The notes: a model not told the origin generated them from the sequence alone. Positions 1-8,771 are shown, counted from the stretch's first letter. The stretch: 64,000 bases of DNA from an uncultured Acidobacteriota bacterium (GCA_903916735.1 CAIWXX010000055.1:1-64000), one strand, 5' to 3'. Numbers and translations: made by a program.

Positions 1-91
1 AAGCATTTATTCACCATAGCCCATCCAGCGGCATTGATTCTGTTTTTTCTTGCTCGACCTCAGCCATCCGTGACATTCTCCTGCGGTTGAG

Positions 92-643
92 ATGATGGCA
101 TCACAGAGTACCGAACCAAGCGACAAGGTGCTGATGGTGCAAGTCGCCGGCGGCGACGAGTCGGCCTTTACAATACTGATCCGCCGGCACCAGTCGCTGG
201 TCTTATCGATTGCATACCGGTATATTGGGGACCGGACCGAGGCTGAAGATGTGGCCCAGGAAGTTTTCTTACGCCTCTGGCGTTCGGCAAAAAAATATCG
301 CCCTGAAACGGCACTCGGCGCCTACATCCGCAAGATCACCGTCAACTTTTGTCTTGACCTCAAACGCAAGTCTCGATTCCAGATGCATACCCTGAATAAA
401 AACACATCCAGCCCTGAAAACCCTCACGCCGACATCGAAGCATCAGAACGTCAGAGAGCTCTGAAAAGCGCCATACAGATGCTGCCTCCTACACAACACA
501 TGGCTGTCATCCTGTTTCATATGGAAGGCCTCAGCATGAAGGAAGTGAGTGATCTTTTGGAAATCTCGCCCAAAGCCGTGGAATCGCTCCTCTCCCGAGC
601 GCGCGCGACACTCCGCGATCGTCTTTCGCCAATCTTGGCCTGA
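92..643 (+). CDS. ECF-type RNA polymerase sigma factor
   Basis: A 183-residue sigma-70 family protein of the extracytoplasmic-function class. It would direct RNA polymerase to a stress regulon. Region 2 spans about residues 24-92 and includes the core-binding stretch TEAEDVAQEVFLRLW. Region 4 spans about 120-180 and ends in a helix-turn-helix (MKEVSDLLEISPKAVESLL). Length is normal for the class. Two adjacent ATG codons (92 and 95) could both start it, and no strong ribosome-binding site is visible. No anti-sigma gene follows directly; a truncated transposase begins about 155 bp downstream. A zinc-finger anti-sigma gene with efflux genes lies about 10 kb away at 10795, on the same strand. I infer, without proof, that the two were once adjacent. 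Family assignment is secure; target and signal are unknown. Confidence 0.93.
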   Translation: MMASQSTEPSDKVLMVQVAGGDESAFTILIRRHQSLVLSIAYRYIGDRTEAEDVAQEVFLRLWRSAKKYRPETALGAYIRKITVNFCLDLKRKSRFQMHTLNKNTSSPENPHADIEASERQRALKSAIQMLPPTQHMAVILFHMEGLSMKEVSDLLEISPKAVESLLSRARATLRDRLSPILA

Positions 644-798
644 GCGTGACCCCTCTTCGATCAATAGCAATATTGGCAAATTGCGTGGAAAATGGAGCTC
701 CATCCTCATTTCCAAGACTCGCATGCATCCTGTGAGAACCCGATCCTAATCCCGAACCGCTCAATTTCATGGGTATGACCAAACCAGTTGGGTGATGC

Positions 799-1542
799 AT
801 AGTCGATGCACGGTGCCGCCGGTTGCTGTGGATCGGACAGAACCGAAAGGTGAAAACGGCCCTGAAGTTCTTCAACTGGCTGGGTAAGAAACGATCCGCC
901 CAACTCCAATTCATCTGCAGCGACATGTGGAAACCATATCTCAAGGTGATTGCCAGAAAGGCCGGTCACGCCATCCATGTTCTCGATCGCTTCCATATCT
1001 GTACTCACTTGAGCAAGGCCATCGACGAGGTGAGAGCCACCGAGGCCGGAGAATTGAAGGCCCAGGGATTTCACCCTCACCTCAAAAGCACTCGCTGGTG
1101 CCTTCTGAAGCGTCCGGAAAATCTAACCGACAACCAGATCGATACCCTGACCGATCTCCTTCGCTACAACTTGAGAACGGTCAGAGCTTACCTCCTCAAG
1201 GAAAACCTCCAGCTCTTCTGGGACTACGTCTCCCCACATTGGGCCGGCGTGTTCCTCGATAAATGGTGTTCACAAGCCATGCGCTCCCGAATCGACCCCA
1301 TGAAGAAAGTTGCCAGAATGCTCCGCAGCCACCGCGCTCTCATCCTTAACTGGTTCCTGGCGAAAAAATCAATTTCCGCCGGCGTGGTCGAGGGCCTCAA
1401 TAACAAGGCGAAACTGACTACCAGAAAAGCCTACGGCTTCCGTACCTTCAAATCCATCGAAATCGCCTTGTATCATACACTTGGAAAACTACCCGAGCCG
1501 AATTTCACCCATAGATTCTGCGTTATGCGGTGCACCGCATAA
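799..1542 (+). pseudogene. ISL3-family transposase, N-terminally truncated
   Basis: The reading frame encodes the C-terminal DDE part of an ISL3-type transposase: an RRLLWIGQ stretch, then DMWKPYLKVIARKAGHAIHV and VLDRFHI, and a C-terminal LPEPNFTHRFC that matches the family's usual ending. Homology starts at about 799; an in-frame stop lies just upstream at 793 and the N-terminal zinc-finger/HTH half is absent, so this is a remnant. The only available start is the TTG at 823. The last six residues before the stop are not transposase-like. They are encoded by a palindrome at the left end of the adjoining RIT element, so the native stop seems to have been replaced at about 1518-1520. No left terminal repeat of the IS was found in the 155 bp back to the sigma gene. 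Confidence 0.88.
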
Positions 1543-1547
1543 CGCAG
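1518..1547. repeat. Perfect 30-bp palindrome at the left edge of the RIT element
   Basis: The 30 bases read identically on both strands, with a TGCA centre and 13-bp arms containing GTTATGCGG. The palindrome overlaps the transposase stop and runs by four bases into the 32-bp left inverted repeat. The GTTATGCGG arm resembles the ATAATGCGG and GTTATGTGG units inside the inverted repeat, so it may be an extra pair of recombinase-binding half-sites or an outer end of the element. Role inferred. Confidence 0.8.
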
Positions 1548-1575
1548 ATAATGCGGAGCGCGAGGTTATGTGGAG
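1544..1575 (+). repeat. RIT left terminal inverted repeat (32 bp)
   Basis: The 32 bases are the exact reverse complement of 4875-4906. The left end is also an internal tandem: ATAATGCGGAGCGCG recurs 17 bp later as TTATGTGGAGCGCG, extending to base 1580. Such paired units are expected for recombinase arm or core binding. The perfect match between ends suggests recent activity. Confidence 0.93.
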
Positions 1576-1652
1576 CGCGGCCTATTGGCAGGAAGGCCCG
1601 GCTTGGCAGGAGTCAAGATCCACATGACTTGGAGAGAGTTTAACTTCGCATA

Positions 1653-1686
1653 ATATCGCCTCCAATAACAACCAAGGAGGCGATAT
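1653..1686 (+). promoter_or_regulatory. Hairpin covering the ribosome-binding site of the first RIT recombinase
   Basis: Bases 1653-1663 (ATATCGCCTCC) pair perfectly with 1676-1686 (GGAGGCGATAT) across a 12-base loop. The right arm holds the strong Shine-Dalgarno sequence GGAGG and the first two bases of the ATG at 1685. In mRNA this 11-bp stem would hide the start site, so translation of the recombinase, and of its overlapping partners, may be kept low. Structure is seen; the regulatory effect is inferred. Confidence 0.7.
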
Positions 1687-2926
1687 GCTCGAAGATCATG
1701 TGAAATATCCTATCTTGCGGCGACGTCTGCGCGCTGGGCCAGCGGCTGACTATGTTGATGGGTTTGCGGAGTGGCTCCACCATCTCGGCTACAAGCCGTT
1801 CTCCATTGAGCACACGCTGCGGGCGCTCGCAGACTGGGCCGACTGGCTCGGGCAGGCGGGGTTTGCGGTGATCGACGCTTTCCAAGTTCTCGACGTGTAC
1901 AAGTCGTTTCTCGCCCAACCCGACCGAGATAGCCATGTGCGTGATCGCGATCAACGGTCGCTGACTGCCGCAAATAGGTTCATCCGCTTTCTCCAGGAAC
2001 GCGGGGTTCTCCCTTGCTTAGGACGGGCTCCAACACCTGCGGAGCGGTGGCCAATCATCGGTGAGTTTCGCGCATGGATGCAACAACAGCGAGGGCTTCG
2101 GGAAAGCTCACTGAACACGTATGAGAGGGTGCTGATCGATCTGCTCAGAGAACTCGGCGAAACGCCTCTTTCCTACTCAGCCAACCAAGTCCGGAACTTT
2201 GTCTTGAAACGCGCGATGCCCCACGGGATCTCACGGGCCAAAAGCACCGTGACCGCCACAAGAGCCTTTCTGAGGTTTCTGGCTGCCACGGGGCGTTGCC
2301 CGGTCGGGTTGGACCACGCCATTCCCGGCTACGCTTCGTGGAAATTGTCCACCGTGCCACGCTTTCTCGAACCTGCGGATGTCCAATGCGTGCTCGATGC
2401 GTGCGTAGCCAAGGACGCGAGGGGGCAGCGCGACCGTGCCGTTTTGCTCCTGCTCACGCGTCTTGGTCTGCGCGCCGGAGAGGTCGCCGGCTTGACCTTT
2501 CGAGACATCGATTGGGGAAACGGGAGGATCGCGGTGTGCGGCAAAACACGCCGCCAGGAGTGGCTCCCGCTCCCGCAGGAGGTTGGTAATGCCATCCTGC
2601 GCTACCTTCAGGAATACCGGCCTGCACTCAAGAGTGACCACATCTTCGCCCGGGTATGTGCTCCACTCGGCCCACTGACTCGCGGCTCGGTCACCGACAT
2701 CGCACGAAGCGCGCTCCGGCGCGCCGGGGTCAAGGCGCCAATCAACGGTGCCCACGTATTCAGACACTCGGCAGCCACTGCAATGCTGCGCGGGGGTGCG
2801 TCCCTGGCTGCCATCGGCGCTGTGCTCCGTCATCGCTCGCCGAGCACCACCGCTCACTACGCCAAGATCGATTTCGACCTCCTGGCCGAGGTTGCTCAGC
2901 CGTGGCCGCAGGAGATGCCATGCTAA
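1685..2926 (+). CDS. RIT tyrosine recombinase 1
   Basis: A 413-residue phage-integrase-family recombinase, first of three in the RIT element. The N-terminal SAM-like DNA-binding part occupies roughly residues 70-200. The catalytic domain follows with Arg in LLTRLGLRAGEVAGL, His-x-x-Arg in HVFRHSAATAML, the HRSPSTT turn and the Tyr nucleophile in TTAHYAKID. The start is fixed by GGAGG six bases ahead of the ATG. Its stop overlaps the next gene's start by 7 bases (ATGCTAA), implying coupled translation. It probably acts with recombinases 2 and 3 at the 32-bp ends. Known for the class: all three are thought to be needed for movement; the exact division of labour is unclear. Confidence 0.93.
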   Translation: MLEDHVKYPILRRRLRAGPAADYVDGFAEWLHHLGYKPFSIEHTLRALADWADWLGQAGFAVIDAFQVLDVYKSFLAQPDRDSHVRDRDQRSLTAANRFIRFLQERGVLPCLGRAPTPAERWPIIGEFRAWMQQQRGLRESSLNTYERVLIDLLRELGETPLSYSANQVRNFVLKRAMPHGISRAKSTVTATRAFLRFLAATGRCPVGLDHAIPGYASWKLSTVPRFLEPADVQCVLDACVAKDARGQRDRAVLLLLTRLGLRAGEVAGLTFRDIDWGNGRIAVCGKTRRQEWLPLPQEVGNAILRYLQEYRPALKSDHIFARVCAPLGPLTRGSVTDIARSALRRAGVKAPINGAHVFRHSAATAMLRGGASLAAIGAVLRHRSPSTTAHYAKIDFDLLAEVAQPWPQEMPC

Positions 2927-3831
2927 CCGCTGAGGTTGAACGCTACATCGTGCTGCGCCAGCGGCTTGGCTTCCATCTCCGGAACGAAGCAGGAAACCTG
3001 CGCGCCTACGCTCAGTTCGCCACCGCCCGTGGGGATGACCACGTCCGAACGGCCACTGCCATCGAATGGGCAGGGACTGCGCCCTCACCGCACTCTCGCC
3101 ACATTCGTCTTCGCAACGTGACCAAGCTCGCGCACTTTCTCCATGCAGAGGATGGGGTTCATGAAGTGCCCCCTCTCACCATCTTTCGCGATCCGTGGGT
3201 CCGGCCGTTGCCCTATATCTACACACCCAAGGAAGTTGCCTGTATCGTGGCGGCGGCGGGTCGCCTCCGCGCAACCTATCCCATGCGTCGGCCGGGTTAT
3301 GCCACTCTGCTTGGCCTCATCGCGTCCACTGGGCTGCGTGTGTCGGAGGCGCTGGATTTGCGCTTCGACGACGTACTCCCGAATGGGGTTCTGCACATCC
3401 GGCGAACGAAGTTCGGTAAGAGTCGTCTCGTCCCACTCCATCCAACAACAAATGAGGCCCTCTATCGATACCTTGTCATCCGCCAAGCGATCGCCGCCCC
3501 CGACACCCATCTCTTCCTCTCGGCCGCGAATAACCAGATTCCCTTCCGCACAGTGCACTCCACCTTCCGCAGGATCCTGAAGTTGGCGCATGTCGCCCCG
3601 AATCGTGTCCGCACGCCGCGCATCCACGACATGCGACACACGTTCGCGACCCGCGCCCTCGAGCGATGCTTGGCGGAACGCCGCGCCGTCTCCCGTCATT
3701 TCGTCGCCCTGTCAACCTACCTCGGACATGTCGATATCAAGCAGACTTATTGGTACCTGGAGGCTACACCCGAGCTGATGGCGGACATCGCCGCCGCTGC
3801 CGAGTCCCTCGCGGCTGGAGGTGATCGATGA
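2920..3831 (+). CDS. RIT tyrosine recombinase 2
   Basis: A 303-residue tyrosine recombinase. The longer open frame reaches back to 2656, but similarity to the family and the 7-base overlap with the previous stop favour the ATG at 2920. Catalytic residues are present: Arg in IASTGLRVSEALDLR, His-x-x-Arg in RIHDMRHTFATRAL, LGHVDIKQT, and Tyr in QTYWYLEATPELM. The N-terminal part is short, as usual for the middle member of the trio. The stop overlaps the start of recombinase 3 by ATGA. It works with its two neighbours in excision and integration of the RIT element. Confidence 0.92.
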   Translation: MLTAEVERYIVLRQRLGFHLRNEAGNLRAYAQFATARGDDHVRTATAIEWAGTAPSPHSRHIRLRNVTKLAHFLHAEDGVHEVPPLTIFRDPWVRPLPYIYTPKEVACIVAAAGRLRATYPMRRPGYATLLGLIASTGLRVSEALDLRFDDVLPNGVLHIRRTKFGKSRLVPLHPTTNEALYRYLVIRQAIAAPDTHLFLSAANNQIPFRTVHSTFRRILKLAHVAPNRVRTPRIHDMRHTFATRALERCLAERRAVSRHFVALSTYLGHVDIKQTYWYLEATPELMADIAAAAESLAAGGDR

Positions 3832-4841
3832 CGCCGATCGCCCCGCTCGTGACCAGCTTCCTGCGTGAGCACCTCCCCGTAAGCCAAGGCTATAGTCCCC
3901 ACACATGCGAAACGTATGCACACGCCTACCGGCTGTTCTTCGAATTCGCCGCTGCTCGTTTGAAGACCACGCCGTCGCGGCTTTGCCTGGAGCAACTCGA
4001 TGCCGATCTCGTACTCGACTTCCTTGCCTACATCGAGGGTGAACGTAGCAATTGCGCATCGACCCGAAATGGGCGCCTTGCCGCGATCAAAGCTTTCATG
4101 CGCTACGTAGAATTCAAGGTGCCCTCCGCCCTGAACCAGGCGGCGCAGATTCACGCGATCCCCAGCAAACGTCACGATCAGCCACTCATCCAGCACCTCG
4201 TCATGGACGAAATCCGAACCATCTTGGATACGCCCGACCTCTCCACCCGTCTTGGGATCCGTGACCGGGCCATGATGCACCTGTGCTTCGCAGCGGGACT
4301 GCGCGTGTCCGAGCTCGTGGAGTTGCCTCTGGCCGGACTCTCGCTTCAACGATCGCCCAGCATTCGGGTAATGGGGAAGGGACGAAGAGAACGATGCCTT
4401 CCTTTGTGGAAAGAAACTGTTGCGGACCTGCGCGCATGGCTCACCGTGCGCGGGGAGGTACGCGTACCGGAGTTGTTCGTCAATGCAGAAGGGGCAGCTA
4501 TGACACGCGCTGGCTTCGAATATGTCCTGGACAAGCACGTCACCGCCGCCGTCCAGAAATGCTCATCATTGACAGGCCGATCCGTGACGCCCCACCAGCT
4601 TCGACATAGCTGTGCGCTTATGATGCTGCGGGCGACACGCGATATCCGCAAGGTCGCTCTCTGGCTAGGACATGCCGACATACGGACCACCGAAATTTAT
4701 CTGCGAGTCGACCCGTCGGAAAAGCTCGAAGCCGTCGAAGCTGTGTTGCCCCCGTCCCTGCGGCGAGGCATGTTCAAGGCGCCTGACGCCCTAATCGCCT
4801 CCCTGATGGACCCGGGATTATGCGGAGTGAACACTCGTTGA
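3828..4841 (+). CDS. RIT tyrosine recombinase 3
   Basis: A 337-residue XerC/D-like recombinase, last in the trio. N-terminal core-binding domain at about residues 5-100, then the catalytic domain with Arg in FAAGLRVSELVEL, His-x-x-Arg in HQLRHSCALMML, WLGHADIRTT and the Tyr nucleophile in TTEIYLRVD. The start ATG at 3828 overlaps the previous stop by four bases. The 3' end contains ATTATGCGGAGTG (from 4818), a near copy of the motif in the terminal repeats, so the gene's end may double as part of the recombination site. The gene ends 33 bp before the right inverted repeat. Confidence 0.93.
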   Translation: MTPIAPLVTSFLREHLPVSQGYSPHTCETYAHAYRLFFEFAAARLKTTPSRLCLEQLDADLVLDFLAYIEGERSNCASTRNGRLAAIKAFMRYVEFKVPSALNQAAQIHAIPSKRHDQPLIQHLVMDEIRTILDTPDLSTRLGIRDRAMMHLCFAAGLRVSELVELPLAGLSLQRSPSIRVMGKGRRERCLPLWKETVADLRAWLTVRGEVRVPELFVNAEGAAMTRAGFEYVLDKHVTAAVQKCSSLTGRSVTPHQLRHSCALMMLRATRDIRKVALWLGHADIRTTEIYLRVDPSEKLEAVEAVLPPSLRRGMFKAPDALIASLMDPGLCGVNTR

Positions 4842-4874
4842 CCAGTAGGTGGAACCGAGGCCGTGGCAGAGACC

Positions 4875-4906
4875 CTCCACATAACCTCGCGCTCCGCATT
4901 ATCTGC
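4875..4906 (-). repeat. RIT right terminal inverted repeat (32 bp)
   Basis: Exact reverse complement of 1544-1575. It marks the right end of the RIT element, ten bases before the 157-bp repeat copy at 4916. Confidence 0.93.
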
Positions 4907-4915
4907 TGAGGAGGC

Positions 4916-5072
4916 AAAAGTAATATGGGTTAGCGGCTCCAAACAGGGGTGATCTGCAAGCTCTTGCTTCCAATACCTCTGAGAAAAGCAGGAAGGTTCC
5001 AGGAAGGGATGATGTGACGATGCATTTTTCCGATAGTATTCGTTTATGCATTCTTCTATTCCTGACTCCCTA
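4916..5072. repeat. 157-bp direct repeat, copy 1
   Basis: Matches 8615-8771 base for base except one substitution near 5028/8727, with no gaps. Both copies keep an open minus-strand frame of about 50 codons (containing EECINEYYR and HHPFLEPSCF), which may be the tail of a vanished gene or a mobile-element end. The pair brackets the two Rpn-like nuclease genes. The 335 bp from 5073 to the next gene hold nothing I recognise. Confidence 0.92.
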
Positions 5073-5407
5073 AAGCCCATTAAAGCCAAAAAGTCGATCA
5101 TTTCGAGTCAAGTTTTGGAACCCCTCCGAATAGAGACACGAATAGTCTTGGTTTTTACTCTCAACTCTCGATTGTTGACTCCGGATGCGAGGCGCGGCCA
5201 TCCGAGTGGAGCAAGATTCAACGGTCTGAGGCAGCGCATCGCAAATAAAAGGGTTCTTCATAAATCGTCCGGTATGAAGCGTAAGATGCCGGCCTCACCA
5301 TTTTCATATGCCAATGTAAAGATAGCGTCGCGGCACAGTCAGCACGGCTCGCGAGGACAGCGAGGATATGCTATAATTTCGAATGCAAGCAACAGGCGGC
5401 ATGAATC

Positions 5408-6412
5408 ATGACTGGTGTACCGAATCCGCACGATCAATTTTTTAAGGCCGTACTATCGCGGCGTGACGCCGCGCGGGCCTTCATCGCCGCGTACCTGCCT
5501 GAGCCTCTGGTGGCGCTCCTGGATGTGCAATCGGCCGAACTGGAGAAGGATTCGTTTATCGAAGAAGAGCTGCGAGAGAGCTTTTCGGACCTGGTCTACC
5601 GGGTGAACACGAAGGCCGGCCGTGGTCTGTGTGTGTATGTACTATTCGAGCACAAGAGCTTTCCCGAGCGGCTTGTCGCGTTTCATCTGCTTCGGTACAT
5701 GGTGAGGTTGTGGGAACATATGCTGAAGCAGGGGGTAGGGTTGAGGCCCATACTCCCGGTCGTCGTGTATCACGGGCTGGAAAGCTGGAGTGCTCCGCGC
5801 ACGTTCTCCGAGTTGCTGGATGTGGATGCAAGTCTGGAGCCTTACGTGCCGGACTACCGGTATCTGCTGGCCGACCTGTCGCATGCACCTGAGCCGGATA
5901 TACATGGGGATCATCTGGTCCGGGTTTTTACTCTCGTCTTGAAGCACATCTTCAGAGACGACTTGCCGGACCGGCTTCCGGAAATATCGATGGCGTTACG
6001 CGACATCATGGTGCTCGAAGGCGGCCCGGGGCTTGTGTACACAATATTGAGGTATCTATCGCTCGCTGCGCACAATCTGACGCGTGATGAGCTCAAGCGG
6101 GCGGTCGAAACGGCACTTCCCAGAGAAGGAGAAAAAATCATGCCGACAATAGCACAGGAATGGATCGCGCAAGGCCGGCAGGAGGGTCGGCAAGAAGGCC
6201 GGCAGGAGGGTCGGCAAGAGGGTTGGCGGGAAGGCAGACAGGATGGCTTGATGAAGAGCATATCGCTCGGGCTGGAACTAAAATTCGGCGCCGAAGGCCT
6301 GCGCATTCTGCCCGAAATCCGAAAAATTACCGATGCCGACGTCCTGGAAGCCATCTACGAGGGCATCAAGACCGTCAGCACGCTGCTCGAGCTCCGGCGC
6401 ATCTACGAGTAA
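5408..6412 (+). CDS. Rpn-family recombination-promoting nuclease (transposase_31-like)
   Basis: A 334-residue protein of the Rpn/YhgA-like family. These are PD-(D/E)XK nucleases once annotated as transposases and shown in E. coli to stimulate RecA-independent recombination. The N-terminal NPHDQFFKAVLSRRD, the nuclease core (FSDLVYRVN, then CVYVLFEHKS) and the LPVVVYHG stretch are typical. At residues about 256-279 the codons repeat, giving an RQEGRQEG-type charged linker, a frequent feature of this family. It sits between the two copies of a 157-bp repeat together with a second nuclease gene, a usual setting for such selfish genes. Length is normal and the frame intact. No operon partner. Confidence 0.9.
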   Translation: MTGVPNPHDQFFKAVLSRRDAARAFIAAYLPEPLVALLDVQSAELEKDSFIEEELRESFSDLVYRVNTKAGRGLCVYVLFEHKSFPERLVAFHLLRYMVRLWEHMLKQGVGLRPILPVVVYHGLESWSAPRTFSELLDVDASLEPYVPDYRYLLADLSHAPEPDIHGDHLVRVFTLVLKHIFRDDLPDRLPEISMALRDIMVLEGGPGLVYTILRYLSLAAHNLTRDELKRAVETALPREGEKIMPTIAQEWIAQGRQEGRQEGRQEGRQEGWREGRQDGLMKSISLGLELKFGAEGLRILPEIRKITDADVLEAIYEGIKTVSTLLELRRIYE

Positions 6413-6494
6413 TAGAACGTCGCGGCCGTTTTTCAGGCGCGCTGTTCAACACGAATTACGACAAAATCGATTCATGAAGACGGGCCTATCGGCA

Positions 6495-6573
6495 CGGCTC
6501 GGCCGGAGCCTCGCCCTCCCACCCGCTTGGCATCGCTTCATGTCGATTGGGAAGGCGAGCCTCCGGCGAGCCG
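6495..6573. repeat. REP-like imperfect inverted repeat pair
   Basis: 6495-6520 (starting CGGCTCGGCCGGAGCC, ending in CTCGCCCTCCC) and 6549-6573 are imperfect reverse complements separated by 28 bases, able to form a long hairpin. A second pair of the same family lies at 35239-35323. Such GC-rich GAGGGCGAGGCT / GCCGAGCC units resemble repetitive extragenic palindromes. Confidence 0.6.
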
Positions 6574-7657
6574 TATTGCCACATGCACAGATGCTTCATC
6601 CGGGTCCTTTGCATATATTGCCAGAAGGTTCCTTCGAGAATGTGGGGCTGAAATAATCGAGACCCCCTCCCATGGCCAAAACGAAAAAGGGACGCGAGGC
6701 TGTGAACCTCACGTCCGTCAGACAGTTAAATGATCAAGAAGTCAAATGACCAAATGATCCACATCATCATCGGGAACGAACCGGCAGCGCGCGGGTGTAG
6801 CGGGAGAAACTGCGGCCGTCGGAGTACGCGTTGCCGTCGTAGAAGTCGAAGATCCGCGCGGCGGACGAGCCAATTGTCTCTGAGGACCACACAAAGTAAC
6901 ATGTCAAATCAATCAGTGATGTTAGACACACATTTGATGATCCACATGAAACCGATTGCGGAGAGTTACTAAAAACAAGAACGTTACTAGAACAGCGAAA
7001 AAATGCCGCATTCTAAAGTGAATCATACACTCTCCCTTTGTGCATCGTTTCAAAAAATTAGTTGTAGTAAGTTGAAAATCTCAAATTGGGCGTTTTGGGC
7101 TAAATCGAAAAGTTCATCTTAAAAGCCTCCTTTGTTGCCGGTGCACATATTGCTGTTCCTTGTTTCAGTGTCTTTCATTCAGCAAATCCCCTTGACACAA
7201 CCGCTGTAGAATAGACAAGAACCTTGCCTGCCACACATTGAATCCGATCCGCATGTAAATACATGCTCATAGGAAAACAACGTATCACGCCCCCTGTCAA
7301 ATTTGTATTAATATGGCAAATGGTCAGGTGTGGAGAGGTGGTCGTAGATTTGAGAAATGGTTCAGTGAACGCTTGAAAGCCGGCAAGAAAGGCATTTGTG
7401 CGATTCTGACTGTGGCAATATTTCCGAGGTGAGGCGCATGTCTGAGTAGATTGGCATGCTGCTCGGCAAGGCCATCGGTCCGGCGGATATCGGATTCTAT
7501 CGCCATCGTCGCGACGATCACGCCCAGTCACTCGGACGCCTTGACACAATTCCTGCAGGCAGGCTATTTTCATGGTGTGGGCCGGGAGATGCTACAACCT
7601 TGGTGCTATCCCGGTTGCGGCATCGTGACACGATGGCATCCGACGGAAGGAATAGAC
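6574..7657. other. Gene-poor stretch between the two nuclease genes
   Basis: About 1.1 kb without a convincing gene. It contains a stem-loop at 6690-6716 (ten paired positions including one G-U, seven-base loop, no T-run after it) and an isolated 38-codon open frame from 7313 that I do not recognise. The 7000-7150 part is AT-rich compared with the flanks. Confidence 0.5.
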
Positions 7658-8478
7658 ATGATTATCGCGAATCCAATCTATGATTCGTTCTTCAAGTACT
7701 TGATGGAGGACAACCGCGTCGCGCGGCTTGTCATCTCGACTATCATCGGTGAGGAGATCGTCGAGCTGGAGATACGTCCGCAGGAACGCAGCGCACTGTT
7801 GTCGGACCTGCCCGTGACGGTCTACCGGATCGACTTCGCTGCACGGATACGGATGGCTACGGGCGAGATGAAAAACGTTCTGATCGAAATTCAGAAGGCG
7901 AAATATCTCGACGACATCATGCGGTTCCGGAAGTACCTGGGTGAGGAGTACATGAAGCCCGAGACCATCGCAGGGCCGAAGGGACATCGAAGTGTGGCCC
8001 TGCCGATCATCGCGATCTACATCCTCGGCTTCGAGCTCGACAACATCCAGGAGCAAGCCGTCAGAGTGAATCGGAGCTATTATGACGCGATCACGGGCGA
8101 AGAAATACGAGTGAAGAACGACTTCATCGAGCGTCTCACTCACGACGGCTATGTGATCCAGATCCCGAGGCTGAAGCCGGGCAGGAGGAGCCGCCCCTGG
8201 AGGCGCTGCTGAGCGTGTTCGATCAGCGGTACGTCAAACAGGGCGAACAGTACGTGCTGGATGTCGATGAGGAACTGCCACCGGAGATGGATCCGCTGAT
8301 GAAGCGTCTGGCGCGCGCGGCGCTGGACGGGGAACTGCGCGCGACGCTGGAGATGCAGGACGAGTACGAATGCATCCTGGACGCAAGAGAACGGGCGCTG
8401 GCGGAAAGAGATAAACTCATTGTGGAGAGAGAAAATCTCATAGCGGAACTCCAGAGCCAGCTAAGGGGGCCACGATAA
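7658..8478 (+). pseudogene. PD-(D/E)XK nuclease family transposase-like gene, frameshifted
   Basis: The gene starts at the ATG at 7658, eight bases after GGAAGG, with ANPIYDSFFKYLMEDNRVA, the usual N-terminus of PDDEXK_2 proteins. The nuclease core follows (YRIDFAARI, then VLIEIQKAKY). Near 8181 the frame runs into nonsense and stops at 8212. The correct reading resumes one frame over as QEEPPLEALLSVFDQRYVKQ and continues to 8478 with a charged coiled-coil tail. A single-base change around the CCGGGCAGG at 8178-8186 explains this. It is either a broken gene, a sequencing error or, less likely, a programmed slip. Related in type, but not in sequence, to the Rpn gene at 5408. Confidence 0.82.
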
Positions 8479-8614
8479 AGCTCACCGCCGTTCCGGCAAG
8501 CAGGACCCTATGCAAGCCCGGATTCACATGTGGGCAAAAACGGCCAACACTACGTCTCGGATGCTCTAATAACTTTTGAAAACATTTGCATTATCTGTCT
8601 TGATGCTCGAAATG

Positions 8615-8771
8615 AAAAGTAATATGGGTTAGCGGCTCCAAACAGGGGTGATCTGCAAGCTCTTGCTTCCAATACCTCTGAGAAAAGCAGGAAGGTTCCA
8701 GGAAGGGATGATGTGACGATGCATTTTCCCGATAGTATTCGTTTATGCATTCTTCTATTCCTGACTCCCTA
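8615..8771. repeat. 157-bp direct repeat, copy 2
   Basis: Copy of 4916-5072 with one mismatch. It ends 28 bp before the -35 element that precedes the marR-hgcAB genes, so the recombination-prone segment adjoins the mercury-methylation operon. Confidence 0.92.

Larger units (their letters stand above)
1544..4906 (+). mobile_element. RIT (recombinase in trio) element
   Basis: Three tyrosine recombinase genes in one direction overlap by 7 and 4 bases, and the set is enclosed by perfect 32-bp inverted repeats (1544-1575 and 4875-4906). This is the defining layout of RIT elements, a known but little-studied class of bacterial transposons. All three proteins keep the catalytic Arg, His-x-x-Arg, His/Trp-type and Tyr positions, so the element looks intact. 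It abuts a truncated ISL3 transposase on the left and a 157-bp repeated sequence on the right. No cargo gene is present. True ends could lie slightly outside the repeats, because a 30-bp palindrome adjoins the left one. Confidence 0.88.

Noticed and set aside
2231-4538. Several long minus-strand frames across the recombinase genes
   Set aside because: They mirror high-GC codon use in the three recombinase genes and have no family signal.
7175-7573. 132-codon minus-strand frame upstream of the second nuclease gene
   Set aside because: No start signal and no recognisable motif; composition is that of non-coding DNA.
4896-8597. GCATTATCTG shared by the RIT right end (4896-4905) and DNA before repeat copy 2 (8588-8597) as a target site
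   Set aside because: Only ten bases match and spacing to the repeat differs (10 against 17 bases), so chance cannot be excluded.
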